Shown here piece by piece: positions 26,135 through 36,128 of a stretch of DNA of 64,000 bases; the stretch's first letter is position 1, and each line of letters starts with the position of its first letter. Source of the DNA: Streptomyces sp. NBC_01353 (lineage in GTDB: Bacteria; Actinomycetota; Actinomycetes; Streptomycetales; Streptomycetaceae). The position numbers and the translations under genes were made by a program. The DNA lies in the NCBI RefSeq assembly GCF_036237275.1, contig NZ_CP108352.1, positions 3,720,001 through 3,784,000 on the forward strand, read 5' to 3'. A model generated the notes under the pieces. The model saw only the letters and a list, made by a program, of their open reading frames with translations. It ran no database searches and was not told the origin of the DNA.

Positions 26135-27322
26135 ATGACCAGGAACACGAAGGTTGTCGTGATCGGCGGCGGATACTCCGGCGTGATGGCGGCCAGTCGT
26201 CTGACGCGGCGCGACGACGTGACGGTGACGCTGATCAATCCGCGCGCGACCTTCGTCGAGCGGATCCGTCTGCACCAGGTGGCGGGAGGGTCCCACGACG
26301 CGGTCGTCGAGTACCGCAAGGTCCTGGCCGAGGGCGTCGGTCTGGTCGTCGACACCGTGACCCGGATCGACGCGGCCGAGCGCAGCCTGACCCTGGCGAA
26401 CGGCGGCACGGTCGACTACGACTACCTGGTCTACGCGGTGGGCAGCGGCAGCGCCGACCCGCGCGTGCCCGGAGCGGCCGAGTTCGCCTACCCGATCGCC
26501 GATCTGGAGGAGGCCGAGCGGCTGAGGTCGGTCGTCGGGGCCGCGCCCGTGTCGGCCGCGGTGACCGTCGTCGGAGGCGGTGCGAGCGGCATCGAGACGG
26601 CCGCCGAGCTGGCGGAGTCGGGCCGTACGGTGACGCTGGTGTGCGGTGGGGGCCTCGGTCCGTATCTGCACCCTCGGGGCCGACGCTCGGTCGCCAAGCG
26701 GCTGGCCGAGCTCGGTGTGACCGTGGTCGAGGGCCCCGACGCGAAGGTGACGGCGGTGACGCGCGACGCCGTGCGGCTCGCCGACGGCCGCGAGCTGCCG
26801 AGCCAGGTGACCATCTGGACCGCCGGGTTCGGCGTGCCGGACCTGGCCACCCGCAGCGGGCTGAGCACCGACGCCCTGGGCCGCCTGCTCACGGACGAGA
26901 CCCTGACGAGCGTGGACGACGAACGCATCGTCGCGGCGGGGGACTCGGCGGCCCCGTCGGACCTGCCGTTCCGGATGGGCTGTCAGTCCGCGGTCCAGCT
27001 GGGCCCGCAGGCCGCCGAGACCGTACTCAGCCGGATCGCGGGTGAGCAGCCCGCCCCCATCGACGTGGGGTTCGCCGGCCAGTGCATCAGCCTGGGGCGC
27101 CGCTTCGGCGTCTTCCAGGTCTCCCACAAGGACGACACCGCGAAGAAGCTCTACCTCGGCGGCCGCCCGGGCGCCAAGCTCAAGGAGCTCATCTGCAGGA
27201 GCACCGTCTGGCAGCTCGGGTACGAGGCGCGCAAGCCCGGTGTGCGCACCTGGTGGGCCAAGGACGACAAGCGCCAGGAGCTGCTCCTCGCCAAGCGCGA
27301 CGAGGCACTGGCCACCCGCTGA
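26135..27322 (+). CDS. NDH-2-like FAD-dependent NAD(P) oxidoreductase
   Basis: This 395-residue two-dinucleotide-binding flavoprotein has FAD motif VVVIGGGYSGVMAASRL, NAD(P) motif VTVVGGGASGIETAAELAE, and the second FAD motif DERIVAAGDSAAP. It resembles type-II NADH dehydrogenases and AIF-like enzymes and could oxidise NADH with menaquinone or another acceptor. No membrane-anchoring helix is obvious at the C terminus. GGAGGAG precedes ATG 26135. Genes like this are commonly neighbours of ECF41 (SigJ-type) sigma genes; here only possible remnants of one follow. Confidence 0.9.
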   Translation: MTRNTKVVVIGGGYSGVMAASRLTRRDDVTVTLINPRATFVERIRLHQVAGGSHDAVVEYRKVLAEGVGLVVDTVTRIDAAERSLTLANGGTVDYDYLVYAVGSGSADPRVPGAAEFAYPIADLEEAERLRSVVGAAPVSAAVTVVGGGASGIETAAELAESGRTVTLVCGGGLGPYLHPRGRRSVAKRLAELGVTVVEGPDAKVTAVTRDAVRLADGRELPSQVTIWTAGFGVPDLATRSGLSTDALGRLLTDETLTSVDDERIVAAGDSAAPSDLPFRMGCQSAVQLGPQAAETVLSRIAGEQPAPIDVGFAGQCISLGRRFGVFQVSHKDDTAKKLYLGGRPGAKLKELICRSTVWQLGYEARKPGVRTWWAKDDKRQELLLAKRDEALATR

Positions 27323-27560
27323 ACGAGCTGCACGGGCCCGGCCGTCGGAGACCGCGGCCGGGCGCGAGGCGCTGACCCCGCGCGAGCGGATCGCCGTCCT
27401 GTCCGGCGGGCCGGGCGAAGGGCGCCGGCCTCGGGGGGGGAACCCGCCGCGACCCCATGGGCGGCCGAGCACGCGGACCGCTTCCAGCGTCTCCGGCCGT
27501 CGGACTCGCTTCGAGAACGCCCGGCCGGCGGGCCGTCCGATGAGCGAACGCCCGTGACCG
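27323..27560 (+). pseudogene. Possible decayed ECF41/SigJ-type sigma gene remnant
   Basis: No intact gene lies in the 402-base gap 27323-27724. Reading across frames gives (C)TG-Asn-Glu-Leu directly at the flavoprotein stop, then GREALTPRERIAVL (27360-27400), which resembles the start of sigma region 4, and later AAEHADRFQRLRPSD in a third frame. A run of eight G at about 27431-27438 could have aided frameshifts. I read this as a sigma gene reduced by deletions, but the evidence is short peptide similarity only. The rest of the gap (27561-27724) is the aminopeptidase promoter region. Confidence 0.3.
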
Positions 27561-27574
27561 GTTTCCGCTCTTGA

Positions 27575-29029
<1,455 letters not shown>

Positions 29030-29100
29030 GCGCGGAGCAGCAGAACTCCCGGGTGGGTCGGTGACCATCGCCCCCGACCCGCCCGGGGTCCCACTCCGCG

Positions 29101-30249
29101 TTACTTCGCGGCGTTCGCCGCGTCCACCAGCGCGTCCTTGGTGACCGCGCCGACGTACACCTTGCCGTCGTCCGTCATCAGGGCGTTGACGAGCTTCGTC
29201 TTGAAGACCGTGCCCGAGCCGAACTTCCCGGTGACCTTGTCTCCGAGCGCGTCCAGGAAGCCCTGGACCTCCTTCGGGGCCTCGTCCGTCTTCGGGGCCG
29301 CGGCGCCGGTGTCGAACGTCGCGATCGACGTCCAGCCCTCGCCGATGACGTTCGGCCCCTCGCCGCCGCCGAGGTCCCCGAGGCCGCCGAACTGCTTTCC
29401 GAACTCCTTCCCGAAGTCCTCCGGGGCCTTCTCGTGCTCCGCGCCGCCCTCCGTCACCTTGGCGCCCTTCGGCACCTTGAAGTCGAACGTGGACGCCGCC
29501 GGCTTGCCGAAGTCGACCTTCGTGAAGCCCGCGTCGACGACCGGCTTGCCGCCGTCGACCGAGGCGAGGGTGAACTTCAGCGGGGTGCCGTTCTGCGCGT
29601 CCACCGCGACCTTCACCGACTCGACCATCGAGCCGCTCTGCTTCGGCTTGATGACCAGCTGGTACGCGTCCCGGCCGGCCACCTTCGCCGTGCCGCCCAC
29701 CGTGATCGACGTGGTGCCGTCCGCGGCCTTCAGGATCTCGTCGGCGAGCTCCTTCGGCGTGGCCGGAAGCTCCTTCTCCGGCGCCTTCTCGGCCCCGTCC
29801 GCCTTCTCGTGGAAGACCTCGTTCGACTTGCTGTCGTAGCCCCACACGTCGGAGCCGTTGTGGATCAGGCTGTACTCGTCCGAGCCGTCCAGGATCGTCA
29901 GCTTCTGCCGGTCCGGGCCGTCGGCGGCCACGCGCAGCGTGTGCGTGCCCGAGACGAGCTGCGTCAGCTTCTCCTGCGGGTCCGCGGACGCGGAGCCCGA
30001 GCCTCCGCCGAGGGAGCCGGCCAGGCCCGCCACCGACGGCAGGCCCAGGTCGGTGCTCACCTTGAACGTGCCGGACAGCGTCTGCGTCTCCGAAGCCGCG
30101 ATCTTCTCGATCAGCTGCTGCGCCGTGATCTCCGGCAGGTCCGGGTCCCCGGACGCCGCGAGAGCCGGTACGAGCCCGATGGTCGCAGCGGCCACTCCGG
30201 CCACCGCGACCGGGACGATGTAGCGGCTCGCCTTACGGTTGTCTGCCAT
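29101..30249 (-). CDS. LolA-like/DUF2092-type secreted protein
   Basis: This 382-residue exported protein has an N-terminal signal (about 12-32, VAVAGVAAATIGLVPALAAS). The mature part begins with ITAQQLIEKIAASETQTLSGTFKVSTDLGLP, the LolA/MucB-like fold that binds lipophilic molecules, with a beta-rich body (YQLVIKPKQSGSMVESVKVAVDAQNGTPLKFTLAS). A Gly-rich insertion (about 285-300, GKQFGGLGDLGGGEG) and a C-terminal LVNALMTDDGKVYVGAV segment complete it. Actinobacteria lack the Lol outer-membrane path, so the role is unknown; envelope-stress sensing or lipid handling is possible. Start ATG 30249. Confidence 0.85.
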   Translation of the reverse strand: MADNRKASRYIVPVAVAGVAAATIGLVPALAASGDPDLPEITAQQLIEKIAASETQTLSGTFKVSTDLGLPSVAGLAGSLGGGSGSASADPQEKLTQLVSGTHTLRVAADGPDRQKLTILDGSDEYSLIHNGSDVWGYDSKSNEVFHEKADGAEKAPEKELPATPKELADEILKAADGTTSITVGGTAKVAGRDAYQLVIKPKQSGSMVESVKVAVDAQNGTPLKFTLASVDGGKPVVDAGFTKVDFGKPAASTFDFKVPKGAKVTEGGAEHEKAPEDFGKEFGKQFGGLGDLGGGEGPNVIGEGWTSIATFDTGAAAPKTDEAPKEVQGFLDALGDKVTGKFGSGTVFKTKLVNALMTDDGKVYVGAVTKDALVDAANAAK

Positions 30250-30366
30250 GGTCTGTCCCTACCTCCGTGGTCGATGACTCCATCTGACCAAAGACGGGAG
30301 GCCGAATCGTCAGCCCCCGGGCGCAACCTGGCGTACTGCTACGGGATGACCCGACCCTGAGAGCCC

Positions 30367-31377
30367 CTAGCCCGCGCGGTGGACCACCGCGTCGCAGAGC
30401 TCCTGCAGAGCCGACTTGGCGTACCCCTCGGGCAGCGGCGCCAGCATCGCCCGGGCCTCCTCGGCGTAGCGCACGGTGTCCCGGCGGGCCTGCTCCAGTG
30501 CCGGGTGGACGCGGAGCCGTCGCAGGGCCTCCGCGTGGCGTGCGTCGTCGCTGAGGTCGCTGTCGACGAGCTCGACCAGCTCCACGTCCTCCGGGCGCCC
30601 GTGGGCCGCCGCGGCGGCGCGCAGGTGGAGCACCGGCAGGGTCGGGATGCCCTCGCGCAGGTCCGTGCCGGGGGTCTTGCCGGACTCGTGGGAGTCGGAG
30701 GCGATGTCGAGGACGTCGTCGGCGAGCTGGAAGGCGACGCCGAGGCGCTCGCCGTACTGGGTGAGGATGTCGACGACGCTCTCGTCCGCGCCGGACATCA
30801 TCGCGCCGAAGCGGCAGGAGACGGCGACGAGCGAGCCGGTCTTGCCGCCGAGGACGTCGAGGTAGTGGTCGACGGGGTCGCGGTCGCCCTGCGGGCCCGC
30901 GGTCTCCAGGATCTGGCCGGTGACCAGACGTTCGAACGCCTCCGACTGGATGCGTACGGCCTCGGGTCCGAGGTCCGCCAGCGTGTGCGAGGCGCGGGCG
31001 AAGAGGAAGTCACCCGTCAGGACGGCGATCGAGTTGCCCCATCGCGTGTTCGCGGAGTCGACGCCGCGCCGCACGTCCGCCTCGTCCATGACGTCGTCGT
31101 GGTAGAGCGTGGCGAGGTGGGTGAGCTCGACGACGACGGCCGAGGGCACGATTCCGGGCGCGTAGGGGTCGCCGAACTGGGCGGCGAGCATCACGAGCAG
31201 CGGCCGGAACCGCTTCCCGCCCGCCAGGACGAGATGCTGCGCGGCTTCCGTGATGAACGGGATCTCGCTCTTGGTGGCGTCGAGGAGCCCTGCCTCCACG
31301 GCCGCCAATCCGGTCTGGACATCGGCCTCAAGAGCCTGGTCCCGCACGCTAAGACCGAACGGCCCGACGACGGTCAC
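30367..31377 (-). CDS. Long-chain polyprenyl diphosphate synthase
   Basis: This all-trans prenyltransferase would condense isopentenyl diphosphate units to build the menaquinone side chain. The 336-residue protein has GGKRFRP (53-59), first aspartate-rich motif DDVMD (94-98) and second DDVLD (220-224), both complete. The residue five before the first motif is alanine (A89), a small residue, as in long-chain (octaprenyl/nonaprenyl) rather than farnesyl enzymes. I chose GTG 31377 because GGAGA lies eight bases upstream; an ATG at 31449 would add residues with no family match. It fits with mqnC, menG and the reductase elsewhere in the window. Confidence 0.92.
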   Translation of the reverse strand: MTVVGPFGLSVRDQALEADVQTGLAAVEAGLLDATKSEIPFITEAAQHLVLAGGKRFRPLLVMLAAQFGDPYAPGIVPSAVVVELTHLATLYHDDVMDEADVRRGVDSANTRWGNSIAVLTGDFLFARASHTLADLGPEAVRIQSEAFERLVTGQILETAGPQGDRDPVDHYLDVLGGKTGSLVAVSCRFGAMMSGADESVVDILTQYGERLGVAFQLADDVLDIASDSHESGKTPGTDLREGIPTLPVLHLRAAAAAHGRPEDVELVELVDSDLSDDARHAEALRRLRVHPALEQARRDTVRYAEEARAMLAPLPEGYAKSALQELCDAVVHRAG

Positions 31378-31543
31378 GAGGGGGTCTCCTGTCTGCTGAC
31401 GCCTGCTGACGATCACACGGATTGTCGATGTGTCGCTCGATTCACTCAAGTCAGCGTATCCGGTCGCCTTTCGATCACCATGGGCGCCTTCCCGCCACCC
31501 CCGGTATGTTCGTGATCAGCTCATACGACCAGGAGTAGGCGTT

Positions 31544-32471
31544 TTGTCCCGAACAGTGATCGATTCCGACACGAACGGCGAGCAGCCGCCACCCGAAGAC
31601 GATCATGCCTTCTTCGGCCGGCCGAAGGGGCTCCTCACCCTCTCGGGCCTGGAGGCCCGGGAGCGATTCTCCTTCCTCGGGATGCAGGCGATCCTCGTCC
31701 TCTCCTTCGCCGACACCGTCGCGAACGGGGGCCTCGGCATGTCCCCGGGCACCGCGGCCTCGGTCGCGGCTGCGTACGGGACGCTCGTCTACCTGGTGTC
31801 GGTGGCCGGCGGCCGGCTCGCGGACCGCATCCTCGGCTCGTATCGCGCGGTGCTCTGGGGCGGCATCCTCATCGGTCCACTGATCACGGGCCGGCTCGCC
31901 TACCACCGCGGGTACCACCGGGGCTTCCCGGCCGCCGCCATCGGCATGAGCCTCGGCCTGATCCAGTACGTCCTGGGCCGCCGTCACCTGGCCGGGCGCA
32001 AGCATTCGGCGGAATTCGCGCTCGCCCCCGATGCCATGCGCCGGGCGGGCGGTCCGGATGATCATCCTCGGTGTGGTCGTCGTGGCGGCCCTGGGTGTAC
32101 TGCAGGCCGCGGCCGGCCGGCTGACCATGGGCCGCTTCGTCGACCTGCTGACGCTCATCCCGGTGATCGCCCCGGTCGCCCTGGCGCCCGTCGTGGCCGC
32201 CGTGTGGGCCCGGATGGGGCACAACCAGCCGCACGCCTCCAACAAGCTGTGGTTCCTGCTGATGGTGCTGCCGACCCTCTCCGGCCGGACGATGTCCCTC
32301 TGGTTCCTCTCCCTCGTGCTCGCCAACGGCATCCAGGCACAGACCATGAAGCTCTACGACGACGTCTCCAAGCCCGCCTACTTCGCGGTCGACGGCGCGA
32401 TCGGCGTCGTCCGCCGCGTCGTGATCGCCCTCGCGCCCTGGCTGCGCCGCACCATGCACCCCGTCCACTGA
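31544..32471 (+). pseudogene. Decayed POT-family peptide:proton symporter
   Basis: The TTG start at 31544 follows AGGAG. The start of a POT/DtpT transporter is intact (GLEARERFSFLGMQAILVLSFADTV), and its C terminus (TMSLWFLSLVLANGIQAQTMKLYDDVSKPAYF and WLRRTMHPVH) is in another frame. At about 32043-32052 a 4-base duplication (GGCG GGCG) shifts the frame. Recognisable blocks also join with large gaps: GGILI runs straight into GPLITG, VIAP into ALAPVVAAVWARMGH, and SNKLWFLLMVLPT into LSGRTMSLW. About 310 codons remain of the usual 480-500, so the gene cannot make a full transporter. Confidence 0.88.
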
Positions 32472-32483
32472 GGTTGGTCCGCC

Positions 32484-34481
32484 ATGCGCATCCGTACCGA
32501 GTTCCCGTACGAGACGACCCACGAAGATGTCCGGATCCCGCTGCCCGACAAGACGAAGCTCTACGCCCGGATCTGGCGGCCGGTCACCGACGAGCCCGTC
32601 CCGGCGCTCCTGGAGTACCTGCCGTACCGCCTCACCGACTGGACGGCGCCCCGCGACTGGCAGCGCCACCCCTGGTACGCCGGGCACGGCTACGCCTCCG
32701 TACGCGTCGACGTGCGCGGGCACGGCAACAGTGAGGGCCTGCCGGGCGACGAGTACGACGCCGTCGAGCTGGCCGACGGCGTGGCGGTGGTGAACTGGCT
32801 CGCCGAGCAGCCCTGGTGCAACGGGAAGGTCGGCATGCTCGGCATCTCCTGGGGCGGCTTCAACGCGCTCCAGATCGCCGCGCTGGCCCCCGAGCCGCTG
32901 AAGGCGATCGTCACCGTCTGCTCGACCGACGACCGCTACGACAACGACGTCCACTACATGGGCGGCTCCGTCCTCGCGGTGGACATGCACGCCTGGGCGG
33001 CCACCATGCTCGCCTTCGTCTCCCGGCCGCCGGACCCGCTGTCCGTGGGCGAGGAGTGGCGCGAGATGTGGCTGAGGCGCCTGGAGGCGGTGGACCCCTT
33101 CATCCACACCTGGCTCGCCCACCAGACCCGCGACGCCTACTGGAAGCACGGCAGCGTCTGCGAGGACTACGGCGCGATCCAGGCCGCCGTCCTGGCGGTC
33201 GGCGGCTGGCACGACCCGTACCGGGACACCGTGCTGCGACTGGTGGAGCACCTCCCCCAGGACCGGGTGCGCGGGATCATCGGCCCCTGGTCGCACCAGT
33301 ACCCGGACCGCGGTCTGCCGCCGGGCCCGGCGATCGGCTTCCTCCAGGAGACCCTGCGCTGGTGGGACCACCACCTCAAGGGCACGGACAACGACGTGAT
33401 GGCGGAGCCGCTGCTGCGTTCCTGGATCAGCGAGTCGCACCCGCCGGCCACCGTCTACGAGGAGCTGCCGGGCCGCTGGGTCGCCGACCCCGCCTGGCCG
33501 TCCCCGAACGTCACCCCCGTGACGTACGCCTTCCAGGGCGAGCCGGTGCTCGTCGACTCCCCCCAGCAGACCGGCCTGGACGCGGGCCGCTTCTTCCCCT
33601 TCGGCAACGACGCCGATCTGCCGCCCGACCAGCGCGACGAGGACGCCCACTCGGCCTGCTTCGACTTCGCGGTCCCGGAGGACGGCGCGCCGATCGAGAT
33701 CCTGGGACGGCCGCGGGTGAGCCTGTCGCTGCGCGCCGGCGCTCCGACGGGGCAGGTGATCGCCCGCCTCTGCGACATCGCCCCGGACGGCTCCTCGACC
33801 CTCGTCACACGGGGCGTGCTGAACCTCTCCGCCCGCTACGGCCGGGACCGGGCGGTGGAGGCGCAGGTCGGCGAGACGGAGGACTTCGTCTTCGAGCTGA
33901 ACGGCATCGGCCACACCTTCCCGCCCGGCCACCGGGTCCGCCTCGCGGTCTCCTCCGCGTACTGGCCGTGGATCTGGCCGCAGCCCGACGCGGCGGGCTT
34001 CACCCTCGACCCGGCCGCCTCGAACCTGACACTGCCGGTCCGCCGGCGCACGGACGACGCGGTGGAGTGGGAGGAGCCGGAGCAGTCGGAACCGCTGGGC
34101 GTGGTCATCCCGGCGACCCTGGAGGAACCGCGCCCGGAACGGCTGGTGGTGCGGGACGTGGCCAGGGGCGAATGGAAGCTGGAGGTCGACCCCCGGTACG
34201 GCGGCACGCGGGTCTATCCGGACGGCCTGGAATTCACGGAGGACGCCCTGGAGACTTACACGATCGTGGAGGACGATCCGCTGTCGGCCCGTACCCGCTC
34301 GGACTGGTCGATCCGACTGCACCGGCCGGAGATGGCGTGGAACGTGACGGTCGAGTCGCGTTCGGAGATCTCGTGCGACGCGGACGCATTCGTCACGTCG
34401 AACGAGGTGGTGTGCAAAGAGGGCGGGGAGGTTCTCTTCCACCGGACGTGGGAGAAACGGATTCCGCGGACGGCGGGGTGA
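32484..34481 (+). CDS. CocE/NonD-family (X-Pro dipeptidyl-peptidase-like) hydrolase
   Basis: This 665-residue alpha/beta hydrolase has the CocE/XPDP family layout. The nucleophile elbow is GISWGGFNALQIA (serine about 123); the acid is expected near VGGWHDPYRD and the histidine at GPWSHQYPDR. A C-terminal jelly-roll domain (about 390-650) includes LCDIAPDGSSTLVTRGVLNLSAR and FPPGHRVRLAVSSAYWPW. No signal peptide is seen, so it is probably cytoplasmic. Members hydrolyse esters or X-Pro peptides. Its position 12 bases after a dead peptide transporter suggests that the two once worked on the same peptides. ATG 32484. Confidence 0.9.
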   Translation: MRIRTEFPYETTHEDVRIPLPDKTKLYARIWRPVTDEPVPALLEYLPYRLTDWTAPRDWQRHPWYAGHGYASVRVDVRGHGNSEGLPGDEYDAVELADGVAVVNWLAEQPWCNGKVGMLGISWGGFNALQIAALAPEPLKAIVTVCSTDDRYDNDVHYMGGSVLAVDMHAWAATMLAFVSRPPDPLSVGEEWREMWLRRLEAVDPFIHTWLAHQTRDAYWKHGSVCEDYGAIQAAVLAVGGWHDPYRDTVLRLVEHLPQDRVRGIIGPWSHQYPDRGLPPGPAIGFLQETLRWWDHHLKGTDNDVMAEPLLRSWISESHPPATVYEELPGRWVADPAWPSPNVTPVTYAFQGEPVLVDSPQQTGLDAGRFFPFGNDADLPPDQRDEDAHSACFDFAVPEDGAPIEILGRPRVSLSLRAGAPTGQVIARLCDIAPDGSSTLVTRGVLNLSARYGRDRAVEAQVGETEDFVFELNGIGHTFPPGHRVRLAVSSAYWPWIWPQPDAAGFTLDPAASNLTLPVRRRTDDAVEWEEPEQSEPLGVVIPATLEEPRPERLVVRDVARGEWKLEVDPRYGGTRVYPDGLEFTEDALETYTIVEDDPLSARTRSDWSIRLHRPEMAWNVTVESRSEISCDADAFVTSNEVVCKEGGEVLFHRTWEKRIPRTAG

Positions 34482-34494
34482 ACGGGAAAGAAAG

Positions 34495-34526
34495 GGGGCC
34501 CGCATTCCTGGTGGAATGCGGGCCCC
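34495..34526. terminator. Bidirectional terminator hairpin
   Basis: GGGGCCCGCATTCC (34495-34508) and its exact complement 34513-34526 form a 14-bp stem with loop TGGT between the convergent hydrolase and surface-protein genes. Confidence 0.9.
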
Positions 34527-34542
34527 TCAGTCACTGCTCGGA

Positions 34543-35841
34543 TCAGGCGTTCGAGCCGGCCTTACGGCGACGGACGACGAACATCGCACCGGCGCCGAGC
34601 GCGACGGCCGCGGCGCCCGCGAGGGCGATCTGCGGGACGGCGTCGTTCGAACCGGTCTTGGCGAGCGAGCCGTCGGTGGAGCCCGTGGTCCCACCGTTCA
34701 CCGGGGTGGTGGAGGTGCCGCCCTGCTGGGTGGTGTTGGTGTTGCCGGGCTTGCCCTTGGCGTCGTCCACCTTGCCCGGGTTGCTGCCCTTGGCCAGGAT
34801 GGCGAACTCGTAGTACTCCAGGTCCGGAGTGCCACCGCAGGACTCGTCGTCGTTCCAGTAGTCACCGGCGACGAAGGCGGCACCCTGGCCGGCCGGGGTC
34901 TTCGCGTCGAGCTTCAGCCGCAGCTTGACGTCGGTGGAGGACTTGGCGTTCAGCGGGCCGACGAAGAGGCTCTCGCCCGGGTCGACGTCCTGCCACGTCG
35001 GGTTGGCCGCAGTGGACCACTCGAGGTCGAGGTACTTGTCGAGCTCCTTGATGCCCTTCTCGTCGAAGGCGTGGACGGCGGCGTACGGGTACACCTCGTC
35101 CATCTTCTTCGCGGTGCCGTTCGTCACGCGCAGCGTGAAGTTCACGGTGGTGCCGGCGACGACCTTCTCGGGCAGGCCGTGGACGACGGTGGTGAACTTC
35201 GCCTCCGGGACGCACTCCTCGACCGGCTCCTCGCCCTCCTCGGCCTCGGCGTCGGCGAGCGCCTTCTTGGCGGCCTCGAGCGTCGCGAGGGCGGTCTTCT
35301 TGGTCTCCTGCGCGGCCCCGATCGCACGCGACTTGGCGACGCGCTCGTCGTCGAGGGCCGTGTCGGCAGCGGTCGCCTTGGCGTCGGCCTCGGTCTTGGT
35401 CGTGGCGGCGGCCTCGGCGGCCGTCTTGGCGTCGGCGACGACCTTCTCCGCGGCGGCCTTCTCCTCGGCCGTGGCCTCGGCGGGCAGCGCAGCCAGGTCG
35501 GCCTCGGCCTTGACCAGCTTGGCGTCGGCCTCGGTCTTGGCCGTGGCGGCGGCCTCGGCGGCCTTCTTGGCGTCGGTCAGGGCGACCATCAGCGGGTGGT
35601 CGGCATTGGTGGTGGCCTCGAGCGCCTTCTTGGCGTCGTTCTCGGCGATGACGGCGATGTCGTACGCCTTCTGCGCGTCCGACACCGCCTTCTTCAGCTT
35701 CTCGAGCGACGGCTGCTCGGCCTGCGTCTGCGCCGGCGCAGCCGGCTTGGTGTCGGCGAACGCCGGAGCGGCCGAGAGGAAGACGACGGGCGTCGTCACG
35801 GCGGCGGCCACGGCCGTCGCGAGAATGCGGCGAATCTTCAA
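34543..35841 (-). CDS. LAXTG-anchored (sortase E type) surface protein with Ala-rich coiled coil
   Basis: This is a 432-residue cell-wall protein. A signal peptide (1-29, ending APAFADT) precedes an alanine/lysine-rich, heptad-like region (about 40-195, such as AKTEADAKLVKAEADLAAL) that should form a long coiled coil. A beta-rich domain with a cysteine pair (EECVPEAKF and DDESCGGTP; about 200-345) follows, then a Gly/Thr/Asn linker and a sorting signal: LAKTG (393-397), a hydrophobic helix and RRRKAGSNA. LAXTG is the class E sortase motif in actinobacteria. Start is TTG 35841 with AAAGG upstream. The sortase is not in the window. Adhesion or hyphal-surface structure is a guess. Confidence 0.88.
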   Translation of the reverse strand: MKIRRILATAVAAAVTTPVVFLSAAPAFADTKPAAPAQTQAEQPSLEKLKKAVSDAQKAYDIAVIAENDAKKALEATTNADHPLMVALTDAKKAAEAAATAKTEADAKLVKAEADLAALPAEATAEEKAAAEKVVADAKTAAEAAATTKTEADAKATAADTALDDERVAKSRAIGAAQETKKTALATLEAAKKALADAEAEEGEEPVEECVPEAKFTTVVHGLPEKVVAGTTVNFTLRVTNGTAKKMDEVYPYAAVHAFDEKGIKELDKYLDLEWSTAANPTWQDVDPGESLFVGPLNAKSSTDVKLRLKLDAKTPAGQGAAFVAGDYWNDDESCGGTPDLEYYEFAILAKGSNPGKVDDAKGKPGNTNTTQQGGTSTTPVNGGTTGSTDGSLAKTGSNDAVPQIALAGAAAVALGAGAMFVVRRRKAGSNA

Positions 35842-36128
35842 GGCAGACCTTTTCTGGTCGAACGAAGATGAAAAGAAAAAAGGGAGGTCGCGCCTGCGGG
35901 GACTTCACGCGGTGCGACGCTCCCGAGATCGTATGACCCGGATAAGGCCCTGGAAAAGGGGGAATTGAACGCGCTCAGTCACACAGCCGCCCCACAGGAC
36001 GCATAAAGCGCGCGAACATGGACAGTTGTGCACGGAGGCCCCACTTTTTGTGTGACCCATGTCATCCGCGCCGAGCGGCCCGCCCCGTAACGTGTCCCCC
36101 ACACCCGTGGAAAGCGAGGCAAGCACCG

